Assembly (NCBI RefSeq): GCF_019649055.1
Contig: NW_026570226.1
Span: 1,612,001 to 1,676,000, forward strand
Length of the DNA stretch: 64,000 nucleotides
Reading direction: 5' to 3'
Origin: Paramacrobiotus metropolitanus
Lineage: Eukaryota > Tardigrada > Eutardigrada > Parachela > Macrobiotidae
The first letter of the stretch is position 1; each line of letters starts with the position of its first letter. Below, piece after piece: positions 1 through 11,760 of this stretch. The notes under the pieces are model-generated. The model saw nothing but the letters and a program-made list of their open reading frames with translations, made no database searches and was not told where the DNA came from. The position numbers and the translations under genes were made by a program.

Positions 1-709
1 TAATCGTCTTTGCGCGAATGCCGGTGCTTCCACCTGCAGTGAACTGCAAACTGTATAAACTTGATTTAACAAAATATTAAATAGCGTGGGGACAAACTTA
101 TCATTGCGGCGCGGCGGATGGCGACATTTTGTTACAAAATCTGCAAGTTCATTAACTTATTAATTAAGTAGTTAGTCCGAGGTTGGATTAAAGAAAAAGT
201 TGGCATTTATTCCAGAATACGTATTGTTATGACTGAATTTATCTAGTTGCTCACGTCAGAAGGATGCAACTGAAAAAGCCAACCTACTGGTATAGATCGG
301 GTAACCACACAGTAGTTTATCATTAGGGAATAAACCTTTAATTTTTTTTAAACGAAACGCATTCATTTTACATTGCATTAAATATGCCCACTTATATCAG
401 CAATGCTTCATGGCGTAAATCTTATAAAAGTTATTCCTGACTATGTCAACAGTTAACAATTGTTATCACGGGTTATCCAAACAGCAAGAATAGCAAACGT
501 AAATTACAAATAAAACCGCTAGCATTACTATACTCGTACGCCTGTACCGACAAAGCTTCCTGCATGGTTGGAAAAGTGAGATCAATACAAAAACAGCAGA
601 GCCCCCGTTTTAAAGAATCCCCTCAAAGATTTGCAGCTGCCCACCAACCCGAAGATGACGCATTCAATCAAAGGGTCTTCAAGGTCAAAATATGTGCCGT
701 CTAGCAGCC
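1..709. other. Intergenic, AT-rich, no gene seen
   Basis: No reading frame with family resemblance and no convincing splice-flanked exon was seen on either strand. The right part is presumably the 3' flank of the minus-strand gene that ends at 710. Confidence 0.5.
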
Positions 710-1573
710 TTAACATGGTGTTGAGCGTGGCTGTTTCCGTGACACCGGCCTGTTAGACTGAACAGGCTCAGCCTCGCTGTCCACATGTACAGTACCCGCT
801 GTACGCGGATTCCCAATCACAATACATCCCTCTTGTGTTCTCCATCGGGAATTCAAATATTTCCTCTCAACCGGGATCAATTGATCGGCCGGATATGTGG
901 CCTGATACGTGCTCTTCCATGTCAGATCCATAGCGTCCTCCCGCTGTTTTGCCCATTTCTTCGTTAACTTCGCACCCAATCCGTACTGCATCTCCGGCAC
1001 GCCCACCGCAGAAATGTGCACTTGGCTGCCGGTTATGCGGGGATTACGCAGTGTGTATGTCTGATGGTACAGGGTGTGCTTGGCTGCGCCCTGATCGTTG
1101 GCCGGGGTGCCGGGCTCCGGGTGGTGCACATCGTCCACGGATTCCGAATTAAAGTGGGTTTTATTTTTTAAAAATTCCTTACGACTGACACGGTATGCGT
1201 GGTCGATGGCGTCGTGCAGGCAGTCTTTGCGCGTAAGCGGGCAAGCAGAGGCCGGGCGCGGCTGGCGGCCATTTGTTGTCGCCGTCTCGGCGGTCGCCTT
1301 ATCGCCCAGCATGTAGGCCTCTTCAAAAGGGACTTTGGGGAGAGATTCGGTAATACGACGCTCCTGCCAGGATCCCATGAGGACTTTGGAGCAGTAATTC
1401 TCTTCTTTATATGGCAGGAGACTTTTCGCATCGCCGGGTGTACTGCTGGCCGGTCGCCCATTGTGATGGTTATTAATGGGGATGGCCGCTGATGTCGGCA
1501 TCGTGCGGGCCTGTTTGGCCTTCAGGTCGGGAAGACTCTTCGTGGTTTTTATTCGGGATTTTCTTGACGACAT
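710..1573 (-). CDS. CFAP107-like ciliary microtubule inner protein
   Basis: This is a single-exon frame of 287 residues. The first true ATG is at 1573; a GTG two codons upstream is not used. Two blocks resemble CFAP107 (C1orf158), a small protein inside axonemal doublet microtubules. One is a YCSKVLMGSWQERR segment near residues 60-73. The other, in the C-terminal third, has YGLGAKLTKKW followed by STYQATYP and IPVERKY. The spacing between them is longer than in the vertebrate protein as I remember it, with a low-complexity insert between. There is no signal peptide or membrane segment. If correct, it would act in motile cilia, in this kind of animal most likely the sperm flagellum. The resemblance is short-motif only, so the family call is moderate; the gene itself is well supported by the long open frame. 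Confidence 0.5.
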   Translation of the reverse strand: MSSRKSRIKTTKSLPDLKAKQARTMPTSAAIPINNHHNGRPASSTPGDAKSLLPYKEENYCSKVLMGSWQERRITESLPKVPFEEAYMLGDKATAETATTNGRQPRPASACPLTRKDCLHDAIDHAYRVSRKEFLKNKTHFNSESVDDVHHPEPGTPANDQGAAKHTLYHQTYTLRNPRITGSQVHISAVGVPEMQYGLGAKLTKKWAKQREDAMDLTWKSTYQATYPADQLIPVERKYLNSRWRTQEGCIVIGNPRTAGTVHVDSEAEPVQSNRPVSRKQPRSTPC

Positions 1574-1579
1574 TCCCAC

Positions 1580-4196
1580 AGCAACTGGTTTGTTACCCAG
1601 ATCAAAACATCGTAGAAATCATAATGGAATAAAATAAAAACAGTAATGCGATAAGTACTTATTAAAAAGCTGATGAATGATGCGGGGCTGCCGGTTGCAC
1701 AAATGGAATACAATCCGAAAATGTCCTAAAAAATATGCAAATTGTATCAAGGGGCATAATCAAATTTACAGCGATTAAAAAGTCATGACACGGATTTCTG
1801 TAAATACGACTGAACATATGTCGAAGAACTGGTGAAAGTACAGTACATAAACATGCGACTTTTACTGCTTACACGATCGATTGGAAACACACAGATGCCA
1901 CACCAGATCGGTACAACAGCATCAATTCACAATCATGTCAAACGTCTGCTCCGGTCATTATGCATGATTAATTATGTGAATCCGGCTGCCTCAACAGACC
2001 ACATACTTATGTATGGCTCACCATAATCCAGAAAATGCAACAAGCCGCGGAAAAATACCATGTGCAAGTGTATCAGCGGTGATGTGTCATTTTCTTCTCT
2101 AACTAACTTGTCAGCACTTTTATAACGTTATGCGGTAGCATGCATATATGCCGCGCTAAACAGAAAATAACCATAAAGCCGACCCAGTGCCGAATTAACA
2201 CAATTGTGCTTATTATTGACGGGGCCGGAAGTATGGCTGCCAAATCAGTGCGGCTTCTATAATAAGCGCCACCAGCTGTATGTTGTATTCGGTGGCACGT
2301 CGGCAAATCTGCGTAGCGGTTTATATCGCGACAACCAATAATCAAGCAAGTACATATAGCAGTATCCTACATGTGAACCGCCGAGACTACAAAAGCTAAG
2401 CCGATCACACATTATACAAGCGTGACCTCCCGTCAACTGTGCACTTATTTGATACTGTACTCTTGCCGTAAAACGGCATGATGTGGCGCAATGGTTAGTC
2501 CTGCCAGATCAGGAAGATGTGTCTAAAGGGGTTTTGATCGATCGGGGAAGCACTTCCTATACTTGCGTCAGCATGGAGTATAGCGCAGTAGGGGAATTAC
2601 AGCTGGTGCTCAGGAGCAAGTGTGCTCTCGTATTGTCCAGTTTTAGTAGTACTTGTAACAACTTCTAAACCGACATGGGACGCTTTGTTTCATGTATGTA
2701 CTCGTACTTCTATTCCAGTTCTGATACAGCACACTTAAATTTCTGTCGCAATTTTACATAGTCGAAATAAATTATAATATAATACTGACCCCACTTTTGC
2801 AAACGTCCGAGTGATCGGAAATGACATACAGATAATATCATGACAATATATGAATACGAAGTATAATTGCTTAATAATCCGCAGTTCCAACTTCTGCTGT
2901 ATTCGTATTTATAAAGCGTGATGTACCGGTGCGAAGTATTTATTTATTTATTATGTTGTGAGAGTATTTTATAATTTGTGAATGATCTCGTCCACAGAAT
3001 ATAAATATACTTAACAGTCTTGGAGAATAATTTAGAGCGAAAATAAAGCTGCCACAGATCTAGCTCGCTTGTCAAATTGTCTATAGTCTTGCGACGAGGT
3101 TGTTGTGAAACGCTAATATATAAGTAATAACATTAATACCGCGTGGTACTGGGATAAGTATGGGTACGTGGTGCTGCTCCAGTATTTTTTATAAATGGTA
3201 ATTGGAGCTTTCAAGTAGAAGTATTAATTCATATAGAAGTGTGGGTCAGTGAAATTACTGTTTTCCACCTAGTAATAAACTGTCCAGCTGCATCAATTGT
3301 TGAATTATTAGCAGCAATATATCTATACAATGCTGCCATTACTTTTTTAAAAATATGGCGGAGGACTTTTATGGCTTGTGCACTTCGCACATAGCAAGGT
3401 AGTTCGTGACAATCAAATAAGATGCGCAGCAGAAAAATAATTACAGGATTGAACCGCAGTTCAATAAATCTACATTTCTTTTGTAACGCCAATATCCAGC
3501 TCCACCGTTGCACTGACCTTTAAAAGGGCTGTTTTTATACGGTATCCACATAACGTTATACATAGCTAGGCCGGATTTAAGTATGTCATCGACTTTCGGA
3601 TTGATTAGGTTCAATTTCGTGAGACAAATTCTACCGTTTTTATGTAATACTGCTTACATTACTCAGATCGCCTTTATACAGATAACCGGAATATTACTAC
3701 GTATTACCCTGATTTATAAATTCCAGCAGCAAACGCATACCACCGCATTAGAAATGTTGAAATACACTTTTTTGATTAGAAACAGTCTTTTCCGTCGCCG
3801 AAATACCCAAGGTAAACTGCATGACCTTTATCTCTAACTCCAATTATTCAGGAACCGCGTATAAATATTGGGGTCATCGAAATTACGGATGATATACGTA
3901 CATTATTGACAACAGACTGCAATCTATCCATTTTGTATACAATGCAATGATCATTAGGAAGATAGTTAAATGCTCGCAGCTGCTTCACCCACTGCAACGT
4001 TATCGTTAGACACTAACAAGCGTTAAAGTCCAACAGCATCCATGAGTCCATGACGTCTGTGGCACTATGCACGGTCAGTTATAGAAAAAATATTTGGCCT
4101 TTATTAGTGTAAGCTCAAATCGCCACAATCTACGGCTCTCTGGCTCTTCTTTTTTGCTGGATTTCTGAAGCTCTGATTATCAAAAGTGTGGCTACA
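1580..4196. other. Intergenic region, no gene recognised
   Basis: About 2.6 kb with only short frames of atypical composition and no recognisable family. A sequence near 2484 looks like a tRNA A-box but lacks a B-box. The right end is presumably the promoter and 5' UTR of the neuropeptide locus. Confidence 0.45.
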
Positions 4197-4486
4197 ATGA
4201 GCGCATCCGGCGGCTTGAGCATTGTAATGACATATCACTTTCTGGTGTTTATATTTGCTGCGCCGGTATCACTGGCTACCAAAAATCACGCCCCGTCTTA
4301 TAACTATGGATCTCACAGTGTCTTCCCGAAACGTCCAGTTTTGCAACTGTTGCTCAGGGATGTTGCTATTATGGAAAATCTCGGCCCTTTTCCTCATGCA
4401 AAACGAAAAGAGTTGGCCGTGTTAGCTGACAGTTTACGAATGGTACAGGAGCTATCGGAGTATTACAATCACAAAGGTCGACCACG
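4197..4486 (+). CDS. Neuropeptide F-like precursor, first coding exon (copy 1)
   Basis: The exon encodes about 96 residues from ATG 4197. A second in-frame ATG at 4227 directly precedes a hydrophobic signal peptide (TYHFLVFIFAAPVSLA). A KR dibasic site follows, then a long helical segment ending in LSEYYNHKGRPR. That end is the hallmark of neuropeptide F, the invertebrate NPY homologue. The exon stops two bases into the last Arg codon at a GTAAGC donor (4487), the conserved NPY/NPF intron position between the Arg and the terminal aromatic residue. I found no terminal exon of its own (acceptor, one base, aromatic codon, Gly codon) before copy 2 begins at 5870. The phase is compatible with the exon at 6856, so it may share that exon. 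Read straight through, the frame ends in a stop without an amidation glycine. Confidence 0.7.
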
Positions 4487-5869
4487 GTAAGCAGTAAAAT
4501 AACATACAACGTATTTACTAGCATAAAGCATTACATGTTTATCAAATTTTATTTAGTAAAAAATGCATCCGATGGTGTGCTGAACACTTGTGACTGTAAC
4601 GCAATTATAAAATGTATAATGATGCAAAATGTCTATGCATTAGATAGTGCAAAAATTAATTAATGTTTTATGGCCTTTTTTATAACTTAAGAACGCAAGG
4701 TACATTCCAGTTGAAATATAGATATATACACCGCCACATATATTCAAATCATAAGTATGACGAAAGATGTATGTACTTACAAGTAAGTACAATACATATG
4801 TATCTACACCCTGTACCACTTTGTAAATAAAATTATGTTTCAGTAAATCCATTCTAATGCTTATATTCCAAAGTTGTTTTGGTTTAATCATACCTAACTC
4901 TGTGCTCGCGGTATCTGCAAGTGTATTGCAGAAGTGAGTTCAAGTTAACAGTTGTACGAACATGTTACAAAACCTTCACACTAACTTCCTTGCAATTAAG
5001 AAATACGTACATACACCGATTATTAGAAAGCCAGCTACTTTGAGCATTCTTTTCGCACTCCAGCAAAACTCAAATATCGCCAACATTGTGAACATCTTCC
5101 TGACGACCTTGTGAAAATCAGTGTATTACAAAGGCAGTTATGCAGAGCCAGTAGAGGCACTGTTCTCTGAATTTTGTTGGGTGAAAATCGAAGATCAGCC
5201 GACGTTGCTTGAGAATAGTAGCTCGTTAGGACACAATTTTATGTAAAGACTACTTAAAACGCATAAATGAACAATTGGAGAGTTTTTCTGCCTATTAAAA
5301 ATTGACGTGCCCATACGCTACCGGCGTTCCATTAAGTCTCTTTGTTGAGGGACATCCCGCATTCTAAAGGTCTAGCTTTTTCCAATGAGTCTAAGTTTTT
5401 CTGTTAATTACCTTTGGTTGTCTCCTATCCCGACGCTGTACTCCAGTTTAAAGATTCCAATTTGCATGTCGTATGCGTGCTCTTTTATGTATGCGTACGT
5501 GCACGCTGATGTGGTTGTGACGTTAATGAATTCTATGGAAACTGGCCGCTTAGACTCGGCACGAATGTTATTTTGTTGGGCTTTTGGGGCAGCTTAAAAT
5601 GCAAAGATGCGGGGATTACCTTTTTAGAATATCTCCCTGATGGTCTAGAGTAAACTTGACATTTCAATGCCATAATACTTCTATACTTGCATGTTGAATC
5701 TGAAGGCGCGTAAAATCGTTTACGAGTACTGTGTATGCACATCGAAATTGCATTTGCATTGCCGATGTTTAGCAAAGCTTGACAAATTATATCATTGTAA
5801 TTACTGAAAAAGCATTATTCACCGTTTGTTAAACAATATATATTACGGGCTTTACAGCAAAATTTAATT

Positions 5870-6904
5870 ATGCGTTCCGGTAAAGGAAACATGCTGATGT
5901 TGTGTTGTGTTTATGCATATCTCGCCATCTTCCTGTGTGTACCGGTAGTGTCGGCTTCAGAATTTCGTCAGTCGGGTTACAATCGGCGCAGTGCAGCAGC
6001 GCCGGCGCATATGTTTTTGGACGATATGCAGAAAGGCATGCCTAATCTGCAGCTAGAGCCAACTGATCCCAAATATGTGGAGTTGTTGAAAAGTTTACAA
6101 AAACTGCAGCAATTAAATCGTGTGTTGTCACATCGTGGACGATCTCGGTGAGCCAAATTTCGCAAACATTCACAGTTTAGATATATAAAAATAGCCAAGC
6201 AGATATTTATCAATTTTTATACTTTCAATGTTAGACCATTGCTTTATTTGTTGTATGATAACTTGCGATTCCATTATACCGTACAGAATACAGATATTTT
6301 CTGTATCATAACTTCTAAATTGAGGAATTTTTAAATTTGTATCTAAGTTGAGGAAGATACAAATTAAACGGGACTGATTTGGCCCAGTTGTTGCGTCAGG
6401 GAGTTTACCGACAGGCTTCAACGTTTTATTTTAATCCACTACGAATTACAAGCAATCCCGTTTGTAAAGCCATGATGCAAATGTAAAATATGGGTTGGCC
6501 TTTTGCTAGTTGCTGCTACGGTTTACGTGCACTTCTTCGATGCAGTTCGCGGTGATCAGTAACGGGGAAGATGCCAAATTCAGTTTATTTATCCCCATTC
6601 TGTAATAATACAGTGATCGTGCATGCTCCGTCGCAATCCTGTAATACTTTCGAAGTATAGTTGAAAGTGCACTTCAAATCTTCAAACCTTTCGCAAAGCT
6701 TTTTACGTACTTTACATTGCGGATATCAGAAAGCTCGTAATTTTATGAGATAACTACTGTAATATTGGGAGCTAGCCTTCCAAAATTAAACCACAGTACG
6801 TCATCACGGAGCACGGTGGTTTTCTAAATTTTAACCTAATGCCATCATATTGCAGGTATGGTCGCAGTATCCCTGATTTCATGAATAACATGACAGCAAA
6901 GTAA
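5870..6904 (+). CDS. Neuropeptide F-like precursor ending in RY-amide (copy 2)
   Basis: Exons are 5870..6147 and 6856..6904, giving 108 residues. A signal peptide (LMLCCVYAYLAIFLCVPVVSA) is followed by an RR site near YNRR. The long peptide then carries PNLQLEPTDPKYVELLKSL and LNRVLSHRGRSR. A GTGAGC donor splits the last Arg codon after two bases, the conserved NPY/NPF intron position. The acceptor TTGCAG at 6855 restores CG+G, then TAT GGT CGC, giving Arg-Tyr-Gly-Arg: a C-terminal tyrosine amide with a processing Arg. A short tail (SIPDFMNNMTAK) follows before the stop. The mature product would be a secreted, amidated feeding or stress-type neuropeptide acting on NPY-type receptors; that function is from the family. 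The Tyr end is NPY-like, whereas arthropod NPFs usually end in Phe. Confidence 0.75.
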
Positions 6905-7692
6905 CCACCTACGATATCTTGATGGAATCATGCTCCACATTGGTGCTACTACCACCAAAATGGTACCACGTTGCCCAGGGTTGCCGGAAATTCTCACAAC
7001 ACCTGCCGCCATTCAGAGCAAGTCATGCAAGAATGTAGTTCATGCATCCAGTTTATAACTGTATTTTCCAAGCATTAATTAACGAAAATTACTTGATATT
7101 CTATGCGAAAATAATTATAATGCTCTTTATGTGTACTTGTATACCAAGGATTTATCAATGATGCGCTTTTCTGCGAACGTGGTCAGCGATGCAGCTTTGT
7201 TGTGTCTTCAGTATTTGCTGCATGGCCTGAATCTCGTTTGTGTTGTTCTGTTGCATGCTTTGTTTGGGGTCTAATATAACTACATATATTGTTTTAATAA
7301 TCATTCCTTAGTCATGACTTTGTAACTGCGAATTTTGTATCTCACCGCAAAAATATTTAAAGGTGCTCGGGGTCAAACAATAAATTTTTGCCGCGATTAC
7401 GGGCCGGTACAAGCTCTTTAAGCTGTAATATCAAAACCATCGACGCATTATACTGTCAATAATTACCGCGTTATGCAGTACTCCTAAATCCCGATGAATG
7501 CACACCGTACACACTTCCTTTGTTTTATTTTACAGAAAGCCTTATTTTTTAACAGTGCCCTCCACCACAAACAATTAGAAGTAATAATAATGGCACAATA
7601 ACATAGTAAAAAAAAGTGTAGATAGACATACAATTTAACCAACCCGAAGATAAAAAATATACTAGTGTCATTTTTTTTTAGAATAATTCGGA
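6905..7692. other. Intergenic, no gene seen
   Basis: AT-rich spacer between two convergent genes. Nothing beyond the presumed 3' ends of both was recognised. Confidence 0.5.
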
Positions 7693-10600
7693 TTAACCAA
7701 TAGGCACACACTGATTCTGCAGCCACCGGTACGCTTCCGTTTTCCCTGCATCTTGCAGTGCACGGCCCACATGCTGCATACAGTATTCGTGGTACTTATT
7801 AATTCTCTCAATCTCCACCGGGGTTAACAAATCGGGCCTGAGCAGTTTTCTTTGCAACGGCACCATAGTGAGCACACGGAATCCCAAAAATGTTGCATTT
7901 CCGTACGTCATCGCTGCTTGTTCCACCACCAGTTGGTCTTCAATGCGGATACCAAATGCTCCTGCTTCGTAGTATCCAGGTTCATCAGTTACTACCATCG
8001 CTGCCACAAGGCCTGGATCGTTAGGATTGTGGCGGAAGCTAATAGACATTGGCCCTTCGTGAACATTCAGAAAAGAGCCCACGCCATGGCCCGTTCCGTG
8101 ACCATAATCCAGTCCAACCTGCCATAAAGCATGCCGTGCTAGTGTGTCCAACCGGATTCCTGTCGTCTGTTTGAAAACAAAAGCATTCACTCGTGAATAA
8201 CTAGTCCCGGTTCTCAGTAGTCAGTATACGAGCCGAAAGACTAGAAAGTAGAAATGCTGTTGGCTATGCTCAAAAATGCATCTGCAAAAACCCGGAAATG
8301 CAAATCACATATGCTAATTTACACACGGTTTATACTAAATGGTATTTTGTAAAAGCATGACTTATGATTTTTCTCGGAAAGCCTCGTACTTATTTGGACT
8401 AACCTTTTCGGGAAACTTTGTCATAGCAAGCGCCAAATTGCCCTTGAGCACTCTTGTATAACACTCCTTTTGATACTCGCTGGGTGTGCCAAAATGCATC
8501 GTCCGCGTCACATCCGTTGTACCATCCAAGTACTGCGATCCGGAATCCAACAAGAACATGTCGTTGACCGAAACCACGCGATTGGTTTCCGGTGTGGGTT
8601 TGTAGTGAATCACAGCGCCATTCGGTCCCGATGCGGCAATAGTGTCAAAGCTCAGACTAATGTAGTTCTCCTGAGCACTGCGGAACTCTTCAAGTTTTGC
8701 TGCGGCCGATAACTCCGAGACAGTGCCTTTGGGAACTTCTTTTTCCATCCAGGCAAAAAATTCAGCTAGTGCAATCCCATCCCGAATATGACAGCTAACC
8801 ATTCCTTCCAGTTCCACACTATTCTTGATAGCCTTCATCAAGGTAATCGGGGAAGCAGTACGAATCAACTGTTTCGCGGGAATTTTACTGAATACTGCGT
8901 GGCTTGATTCCGGTGCCACCCAAACTTTCTTGGAAGCATTCTGATGCACAATTTTGTCCAGTTCAGAAAACATCTGGTCATAAGGCAAAATTACAAGTTC
9001 CCTAGCAAAAAGTATTGTATTAAACGAGGGACTAATTCTGAAATCAACAAAAAGTCAAGGATTACAAAACTTTACATACATATCTGTATCCATAGAATTT
9101 TTGTCTGAAAGGTGCTCCAAAACACCAAAACCCAAACCGGTTGTCGGTTGTTGAAATATCCGGTTGTCGTGCAAGTGCACTTGCCCATGCTCCATTTTTG
9201 TCTGAAAGTGCTCCAAAACACTCTGTGTCACTTTGAATTCCTGAACGAATAATCGAACAGCATCAAAGCCAACAATGACATAGGAAAAAAACACCGGGTT
9301 GTATGGAATGTCGGCACCTAAGAATACAATAAATGCGATCGAATTTGAAGTACAGCTTAGGACAAAAAAACGCATAATCCCACCCACTGCATTCCGAACG
9401 CATGCGGCGCAGTGCGCTGTACGACTCAGCTGAAATATCCGGTTGTCGTACAAGTGCACTTGCCCATGCGTACGGATATCTGGGTATGGGGCTATGCGTC
9501 TTTTTAGTCCTCAGCTGTACAGTACTACCTTTTACTACAAAACCAGTCTTTACCTCGCAGATTGAGCAGCCAAGCGATTTCATCCAGAGCGGTTACGACA
9601 AGAAAATCGGCTCGCTTTTCCGTCATTTTTTCCCGCACCTCGAGAACCTTCTGTCTCCAGTCTTTTCCAGCATACTTTAGTGGCAACACACAAGCAGTGT
9701 TGTTAGAAGGTCTGGGGCGATTCTCCCACACAAAATCAATTAGATTCATGGGAATAGGCACTAAACGTCGTTCCTGGCTCTCCAGCTCCTTGGCCACGGT
9801 ATCCCATGTAGAATCCGACATCGTCGTGGGATCAGCCCCAACTGCACTCTGCACCGGAGTATGCTCGTTCAGCCATTTTCCCAGAGAAGGTGTGTCAGGT
9901 AAACGATCCTGAAAGCAGCATGGATATCCAATATTTTATAAGTGCGAATATTTTATAAGTGCGAATTTCAAACGCTGCACTGCGATAATAAAATCTTAAA
10001 GCAATTTTCTAAGTACATCGACGGTAAATCCTGGTACGGTTTATGTTAGTCCAAATTAATCGCTTTATGTCACACGATGCACCCATTACACTTTCAAATT
10101 CACGTTAATGCACATATGCAAAGTGCAAACATCAAAATTTCAATTTTTCCAATTTCCAGATGCCTGTGGGATACAACGTTCTACGCAGTAGGCACGATTA
10201 GAACGACAAAAGATCAAAAATGCAGAGAAACTAAATTCCGGGCAAGTAATTTTCTGAATACGGTATATCACAAAAACCGTAATTAGTTATTAAACCTATA
10301 CGCATTTTTTCCTTATGGGCAAAAAACAGCTAAACTGGTCAAGGATTGTAGCAGTATTCCCACACTGACACTGACTTAAAACATAAAACAGTGTTCACAT
10401 TTTATTCTGCCGTCAGTATCCAGACAGATTTAATTACCTTGACCAGCACCCAGTTTTCATCCAGCTGATCCGCCGCCTGCAGAAAATATCGTCCATCCGT
10501 CCACAATGCCGCTTTATGCTCCGTGACCACTGCAGTACCGGCCGATCCCGTGAAGCCCGAAATATAAGAGCGTCGCTGATCCGACGGCCCAATATACTCA

Positions 10601-10926
10601 TTCTGGTGAGCGTCATCCGTCGGGATAATATAAGCCGCCAGGACTTCCGGCACCACCGTCACATTCTTCATCACCTGACGCAGCTGATACAGGCGATCGG
10701 TGGTATTGAGTTTCGGCATGGTGGAGTAGGCGCGACTGTTGCGAAGTAATGCACTGGATAGCGAGTTACGCGAGCAGTAAGAATCGGGTGAGGATTTACT
10801 GGATGGTCCGGGCAGGTACAGCGCAAAGAGCGGAATACTACAAACAATTACAATTACCACACCCGCGACAAGCTTTGGTGCAATGTTTTTGATGCGGGAC
10901 ACGAGAGCTGTATGTGATGATGCCAT
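7693..10926 (-). CDS. XPNPEP1: Xaa-Pro aminopeptidase (aminopeptidase P, XPNPEP1/2-like)
   Basis: Five exons join in phase: 10438..10926, 9554..9908, 9080..9317, 8404..9001 and 7693..8166, for 717 residues. The enzyme removes an N-terminal residue that precedes proline. The three-part layout matches the family: a creatinase-like N domain ([25 protein letters not shown]), a middle domain ([27 protein letters not shown]) and a pita-bread catalytic domain. The five dimetal ligands are visible: two Asp in LLDSG and TTDVTR, His in [10 protein letters not shown], and Glu in DEPGYYE and RIED. Residues about 17-36 form a strong hydrophobic helix, suggesting a membrane-anchored form, unlike cytosolic XPNPEP1; an internal Met (STMPKLN) could give a cytosolic form. 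Exon 3 carries an extra duplicated segment. The start is the ATG at 10926, because the upstream codon is GTG. Confidence 0.93.
9096..9469. repeat. Duplicated segments in and beside XPNPEP exon 3
   Basis: A 39-bp segment at 9152-9190, inside exon 3, recurs nearly identically at 9431-9469 in the adjacent intron. A second unit with the core TGTCTGAAAG and GCTCCAAAACAC occurs at about 9101-9127 and 9199-9223, about 97 bp apart and differing by one inserted G. The copies read in different frames within the exon. Confidence 0.8.
9933..9966. repeat. 17-bp tandem duplication
   Basis: Two adjacent perfect copies of ATTTTATAAGTGCGAAT lie in intron 1 of the aminopeptidase gene. Confidence 0.85.
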
Positions 10927-11760
10927 ACCGAGCACAAGGAGAACGTCCGCAGGGTTGGTGGAAAAATGAGAACTGTCGTTTCAGGGAACGGGATAGGTGC
11001 GAGCCAACAGCTGCAAGCAAGGTAGTTGATAAACAGCAGGAAACTGTCGGATGCAATTTCACCTTGCTGATAAGCAAGCTGCAGGTGCAGGAGATAACTT
11101 ACCTCGATAAATAAAACCAGATAAGAGCATGCAATGCGCTGATCGCATAAACAAGAACTAGCATATGACGCTCAGAACGTCAATTGTGAAAGAGGTGAAA
11201 TACCTAATTGTAAGTACCCATACAAAATAATCTAATTATGGATAGGACGGACAGTTTTGGTGAAAGACACAGACACCGAAATACTGGAGAACCGCAGCTC
11301 ACGTTTCGGAAATGAGCGATATTTTTGCTTTTCAGGGTACAGAGTTTCAGGCTGAAAATCAGCTCTGCAGGACAACAGAAACTTATAAACAAAAATACAA
11401 AAACCTAATAAAAATGATTAATAATTTTACTGTTTTCAGTTTTGCCTGTTTTTCAGTTTTTCTGCAACTTTGCCGTTTGCGTCCCGAAAGCTGTCGTACT
11501 CGTAAGTGCACGATTCGAGAGGTGCGCAGGTGCACGCACTCACTCTGCACATTTGTGAGCATAGAACTAGCAGCTGATAGAACCAGTCCGAGCGCATATG
11601 GCTTCATAATGTCGGGCACTGGGCAGTGGCACAACAAATTTTTCGAAGCCATTCAAAAGTTTTGTGTATCAATATACTTAAAGTTCTATCTGGGCTATCT
11701 ACCTGAATGCGATTTCTGTTCTTCGTCAACAAGATCTTATTGATTTACAGAGCAAAATTG
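10927..11760. other. Divergent intergenic region
   Basis: Spacer between the minus-strand aminopeptidase start and the plus-strand small acidic gene. It probably holds both promoters. A TTTACAG acceptor just before 11755 suggests a noncoding 5' exon for the plus-strand gene, whose donor I could not place. Open frames here look like chance. Confidence 0.4.

Noticed and set aside
2484-2560. tRNA-like A-box (TGGCGCAATGG) on the plus strand
   Set aside because: No B-box or T-arm stem at the right distance, and the arms do not fold; chance match.
5140-5225. Possible terminal exon for NPF copy 1 after GGCAG near 5136, giving Arg-Tyr
   Set aside because: Tyr is followed by Ala-Glu rather than Gly, so no amidation signal; not accepted as the missing exon.
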